Shown here: positions 14,362 through 14,859 of the stretch, one piece after another
Numbering within the stretch: the first letter of the stretch is position 1
Layout: the number at the start of each line of letters is the position of its first letter
Assembly: GCA_007120155.1 (NCBI GenBank)
Contig: SKOF01000461.1
Span: 1 to 14,859 of the forward strand
Source of the DNA: Thioalkalivibrio sp.
Lineage (GTDB): Bacteria; Pseudomonadota; Gammaproteobacteria; Ectothiorhodospirales; Ectothiorhodospiraceae
Direction: 5' to 3'
DNA length: 14,859 bases
Position numbers and translations under genes: made by a program
The notes under the pieces: model-generated
What the model saw: the letters and a program-made list of their open reading frames with translations, nothing else
What the model was told of the DNA's origin: nothing
The model's database searches: none

Positions 14362-14859
14362 CAGGCCGTTGAAAAACTCCCGCCAATGGTGATGATAGGC
14401 GGAATCGTTCGATAAGGAGTACAAGCACGATGCGAGGTGATCGCCGACAGCAGGAATCGATGTTCAGCTACGTCTCGCCCGAGACGCGCGTGCCGCAACG
14501 CCACCCGTTGCGCCCGATTCGGGAGATGGTCGACCGTGCACTGGCCGCGCTGGATGATGATTTCGAAGCGCTGTACTCCCACACGGGCCGCCCGTCGATT
14601 CCCCCGGAGTACCTGCTGCGCGCGGCACTGCTTCAGATCCTGTACTCGATTCGCAGCGAGCGGCTGCTGGTGGAGCAGATCGACTACAACCTGCTGTTTC
14701 GCTGGTTCATCGGGCTGTCGATGGACGATGCGGTGTGGGATCACTCCAGCTTCACCAAGAACCGTGACCGGCTGCTCGAGGCCGATATCGCCCGGCGTTT
14801 GTTCGCCGAGGTGGTGGCACAGGCCCGGGGGGCTGAGCTGTTGTCGGACGAGCACTTCA
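14362..14859. mobile_element. Left end of an IS5-type insertion sequence
   Basis: Starting near 14362, CAGGCCGTTGAAAAACTCC has the GTTGAAAAACTC core that I associate with the terminal inverted repeat of IS elements carrying this transposase type. It precedes the transposase start by about 70 bp. CTAA at 14358-14361 could be the target duplication, but the other end is outside the window. Inserted between ppk and its native upstream region. Confidence 0.7.
14430..14859 (+). CDS. IS5-type transposase, N-terminal part (cut by window edge)
   Basis: 143 codons are visible, open at the window end. The protein starts MRGDRRQQESMFSYVSPETR. It continues with VPQRHPLRPIREMVD, then GRPSIPPEYLLRAALLQILY, RSERLLVEQIDYNLLFRWFI, and WDHSSFTKNRDRLLEADIA. 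This is the DUF772-type N-terminal domain found before the DDE catalytic domain of IS5-type transposases. The visible part ends at LLSDEHF, just before where the first catalytic aspartate is expected (normally DEHFTVDGT). AAGGAG at 14414-14419 lies 10 nt before the ATG. No frameshift is visible, so the element may be intact and active. Confidence 0.9.
   Translation, partial: MRGDRRQQESMFSYVSPETRVPQRHPLRPIREMVDRALAALDDDFEALYSHTGRPSIPPEYLLRAALLQILYSIRSERLLVEQIDYNLLFRWFIGLSMDDAVWDHSSFTKNRDRLLEADIARRLFAEVVAQARGAELLSDEHF

Overview
The window is GC-rich with densely packed, mostly short-spaced genes. The gene set (EgtB/C/D, MarC, a DUF47-Pit pair, SixA, Ppx/GppA, PPK1, YbaK) fits a high-GC proteobacterium. 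A gammaproteobacterium of the Ectothiorhodospiraceae/Chromatiales kind is my best guess, inferred from gene content and style only.

Layout: (1) 1-170 is the end of an unidentified mobile element that interrupts ybaK (Cys-tRNA(Pro) deacylase); the 5' 73 codons of ybaK remain at 389-171. (2) 386-1051 (-) is a membrane ceramidase-like hydrolase whose stop overlaps the ybaK start. (3) 1234-2637 (+) is a membrane-anchored GAF-GGDEF diguanylate cyclase. (4) 2697-3416 (-) is a secreted SIMPL-domain protein and 3720-4412 (-) a MarC membrane protein. (5) 4569-7621 is an ergothioneine locus: egtC-egtB on the minus strand with overlapping stop/start, divergent from egtD on the plus strand. (6) 7818-14324 is a phosphate and polyphosphate block: DUF47 Pit accessory protein, Pit phosphate transporter, SixA phosphohistidine phosphatase and Ppx exopolyphosphatase on the plus strand, converging on ppk (-). 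(7) 14362-14859 is the left end of an IS5-type insertion sequence, inserted about 40 bp upstream of the ppk start codon.

The most unusual feature is non-coding. Three AT-rich elements, each made of two inverted arrays of 7-bp repeats around an unrelated spacer, sit 3-6 bp behind the stop codons of marC, egtB and ppx. Two share the unit ATTCAAG; the third uses TTGTCAG/CTGACAA and has grown to ten perfect units on one side. Each would form a long stem directly after its coding sequence in mRNA. I do not recognise them as a named element family.

How the genes fit together: EgtD makes hercynine from histidine, EgtB joins it to gamma-glutamylcysteine, and EgtC removes the glutamate. The steps before and after (gamma-glutamylcysteine supply, C-S lyase) are not in the window. 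Pit with its DUF47 partner imports phosphate, PPK1 stores it as polyphosphate, Ppx releases it, and SixA probably acts in phosphohistidine signalling. Both window edges lie inside different mobile elements.
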